Part shown: one piece after another, positions 62,101-64,000 of the stretch
How the letters are laid out: each line of letters starts with the position of its first letter
How positions within the stretch are numbered: position 1 is the stretch's first letter
Source of the DNA: Paramacrobiotus metropolitanus
Lineage: Eukaryota; Tardigrada; Eutardigrada; Parachela; Macrobiotidae
Direction: 5' to 3'
DNA length: 64,000 nucleotides
NCBI RefSeq assembly: GCF_019649055.1
Contig: NW_026570482.1
Location: forward strand, 20,233-84,232
The notes under the pieces: model-generated
What the model saw: only the letters and a program-made list of their open reading frames with translations
Databases searched by the model: none
What the model was told of the DNA's origin: nothing
Translations under genes and position numbers: made by a program

Positions 62101-63484
62101 TATCACAAAGGACTTCCCGCCTGTGGAAAGCATATTCGAGTGATGAAATGCCGTATCATTCCACCACCGTCATTATTTTCTCCCTGTACTGCCGTACAGA
62201 ACCGACAAGCTTACATTTCCGTTATGTGCCAAATGCGTACAGGAGCGCGTGAACACACCGTGCTGCCATGAAGATGATGACAGGGCTTTGGAAGGAACGT
62301 GGTGTACACCAGAAATTCACCGCGCGATAGAAGCTGGCTACCGCATTGAAAAGATTTACTCTGTTTGGCATTATCCAGAGCAGATGCAATATTTATTCAG
62401 AGAATACATAGATCTGTTTTTGAAGCTTAAAACAGAGGCATCAGGCTATCCACCGAACTGTCGAACAGAGGAAGACAAAGACAGATATATTGAAGAGTTT
62501 CTTATTAAAGAAAATATTTTATTGGATAAAAACAACATTGCGAAGATGGGCTAAGAGCGTTGTCCAAACTTATGCTGAATAGTTTTTGGTAAAGAGTATT
62601 AATTCGATTGGCAAGATTCACTTTTAATTCTGATTCTTTTTACAGGGGTAAATTCGGCCAGCAGGAAGACAGATCCAACACCGCTTTTGTTGAAAAGAAA
62701 GAGATTTTCCATGATTATTTGTTTTCCAATAAATACGAAGTTGCCGGATTCGACTTGGTGACTGATGAAGTAATGGCGGTTCAATACCGTTCTAAAAAAG
62801 ATTACATCCCAACGAGCAAAAAGACAAATGTTGTCATTGCGGCATTCACAACAGCATATGCGCGGTTGCACTTGTTGAAGTTTATGGAAATGGTTGGAGA
62901 CCGCTTGTTATATCATGATACTGGCAAGTACAGATTTTCAAGAAACTGTCTTTCATATTGTAATTCTATCTGTGCATTTTGCAGACAGTATCTTTTATAT
63001 TCACACTGATGATTTGCCTGATCCGCCAGTGGGGACATGTTTAGGAGATTTGTCATCGTCCTTGGAGCCTAATGAGCACATCAATGAATTTGTTGCACTC
63101 GGTACATTCGGATTTACGTTAAGCTGTTTTACGGTACAGCTTATAAATATTTATACTTCATTCTTTTCAGGGCCTAAAAGCTACGCGTACCGCACCAACA
63201 CTGGCAATGAGACGATAAAGGTCAAGGGCTTTACCTTAACAAGGAAAGCCAGGAAACAGTTGAACCTCGAAAGCCTGAAGGAAATGCTGTTCGAAAGCCT
63301 GGCACCGCAAGACCAGCCAAATGATATTACCGTGAACTATCCGTTTAACATTACGCGGAATAAGCGTAAATCGGAGGTTTCCGCAAAAGAAATAAATAAA
63401 CGGTTTCGACTTACATATTCAAAGCGTCGAATTGTCGACACGGAATTTAACACTCGACCATGGGGTGACGTTTCCATTGATTAA
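59184..63484 (+). pseudogene. Polinton DNA polymerase B (protein-primed type) with six introns and several breaks
   Basis: The ATG at 59,184 has a good context, but the main frame is open from 59,162, so a one-base shift near 59,210 is likely. A Cys/His-rich zinc region (CYRCMKGYNKRQNHRC ... CPDC) lies at 60,165-60,360. Exo I is YFDLETF (60,640), Exo II AHNLK|GFDGYF, Exo III YCSQDV, motif A DVISEYPYINK (about 62,041), the LNSFW|GKFG block, motif C HDT|DSIFY, and the Lys motif GPKSYAY. Introns: 60,827-60,888; 61,264-61,322; 61,655-61,724; 62,589-62,645; 62,924-62,984 (GC-AG); 63,102-63,170. Damage: in-frame TAG 60,800-60,802, and shifts near 60,985, 62,025, 62,080, 62,140, 62,185 and 62,545. 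About 1,300 codons, normal length. Confidence 0.92.
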
Positions 63485-63799
63485 ATCTTCAACTGCCAGT
63501 GCTGAGCAGTTGTTGATACCGGTTTTCATATTATGACTTACTCCGAAAAAGGCCTCGAGCAATATTATTAAAATTAACATTAGAATAATGCATGATCCCA
63601 TAACTGCTTCGCAAAAGTTCTTTTTACACACTATGCGTGCCATTTTGATAGTATATTTTCTTGCTTACGTATGGTGATTTATTATGATTTGGCGCCTTTA
63701 ATACTTACTTTAAACTGAAAACACAATCCAGACAACCCATTATATAATACAACCAAAAAATTAAAATTTTGTGTAATGATAATATTATCGAGTTGTGTG
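63485..63799. other. Spacer between polymerase and right terminal repeat
   Basis: AT-rich; the 3' UTR of the polymerase gene would lie here. No gene supported. Confidence 0.5.
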
Positions 63800-64000
63800 C
63801 GGATGTTAGTACTGCATACATGTAGCGTGTTTCATACAGTATGAAATATATACAGTGTACAGTTGTGATGATTCATGTGTGGGAGTTGGGAACTGTAGTT
63901 ATAAAGTGCAACCGGATATTACAGTTGACAGGTGCAGCTCCCAACTCCAGTTTATGACGTAAGCCGTCGCCATCTTGTGTTTATATAAGGTCCGTTTTCT
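63800..64000 (-). repeat. Polinton right terminal inverted repeat
   Basis: The reverse complement of 49,803-50,000 with scattered differences, including AGAAAACGGACC, TATATAAA, AAGATGGCG and TTACGTCA. The window ends on the last base of the pairing, so a right target duplication (expected GGTGGA) cannot be checked. Confidence 0.9.

Larger units (their letters stand above)
49803..64000 (+). mobile_element. Polinton/Maverick self-synthesising transposon, about 14.2 kb
   Basis: Inverted termini start AGAAAACGGACC at 49,803 and end as its reverse complement at 64,000. Polintons characteristically begin with AG. Inside are the defining genes: HerA/FtsK-type packaging ATPase, retroviral-type integrase, minor and major jelly-roll capsid proteins, adenovirus-type cysteine protease and family B DNA polymerase. 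Such elements replicate through a DNA intermediate and probably can form virions. Several genes hold single-base frameshifts and one nonsense codon, so this copy is probably inactive, unless the shifts are assembly errors. Confidence 0.95.

Noticed and set aside
1-64000. tRNA or rRNA genes
   Set aside because: No B-box-like GGTTCGANTCC with paired acceptor arms and no rRNA-like conserved core was noticed; a covariance-model scan would be needed to be sure.

Overview
The window is eukaryotic nuclear DNA, almost certainly from an invertebrate animal. Genes are split by short GT-AG introns, there is a five-exon SIAH-type ubiquitin ligase, a BTB-kelch gene family, and a dense load of transposons (Ty3/gypsy, Polinton/Maverick, hAT-like and other MITEs, a miniature LTR element). 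A compact-genome ecdysozoan such as an arthropod or tardigrade fits the 57-70 nt introns, but I cannot name the species from sequence alone. I see no rRNA, tRNA, CRISPR or bacterial-style operon.

Region 1 (1-7.87 kb) is a decayed Ty3/gypsy-type retroelement on the + strand: Gag zinc knuckle, long spacer ORFs, aspartic protease, reverse transcriptase, RNase H and integrase. The integrase stops at an inverted array of 96-bp repeats. A matching array in the opposite orientation ends at 27.14 kb, after which integrase-like sequence with the catalytic-Glu motif resumes, followed by about 5.4 kb of further retroelement ORFs (to 32.58 kb) and a repeat-rich 3' region. Both retroelement halves are saturated with the octamer AAAGGTCA, which is kept in all three reading frames and in non-coding parts.

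Region 2 (7.87-27.14 kb), between the inverted arrays, looks like a giant foldback-type insertion or a captured host segment. It holds a membrane-protein gene with an in-frame stop, the intact SIAH-like gene, a candidate two-exon gene, a small C2H2 zinc-finger gene, a hAT-like MITE with perfect 8-bp target duplication, three long inverted-repeat MITEs, and a 1.1-kb miniature LTR retrotransposon with 5-bp target duplication.

Region 3 (33.8-49.8 kb) is host sequence with a second hAT-type element, four partial copies of one BTB-kelch gene family, a two-exon secreted-protein gene with a TATA box, a retrotransposon-derived nuclease-like fragment and duplicated intergenic blocks.

Region 4 (49,803-64,000) is an apparently full-length Polinton/Maverick with AG-starting terminal inverted repeats, ending exactly at the window edge. 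Its genes in order are a 4-exon gene of unknown role, a TATA-binding-protein-like gene and an overlapping unknown gene on the minus strand, then on the plus strand the packaging ATPase, two small conserved ORFs, integrase, minor capsid protein, a pVI-like protein, major capsid protein, adenovirus-type protease, a paralogue of the unknown gene, a small zinc-finger ORF and a protein-primed-type DNA polymerase B with six spliceosomal introns (one GC-AG). Together these would make a self-synthesising, virus-like transposon, but several genes carry single-base frameshifts. The TBP-like gene and the AAAGGTCA-studded retroelement are the two most unusual things here.
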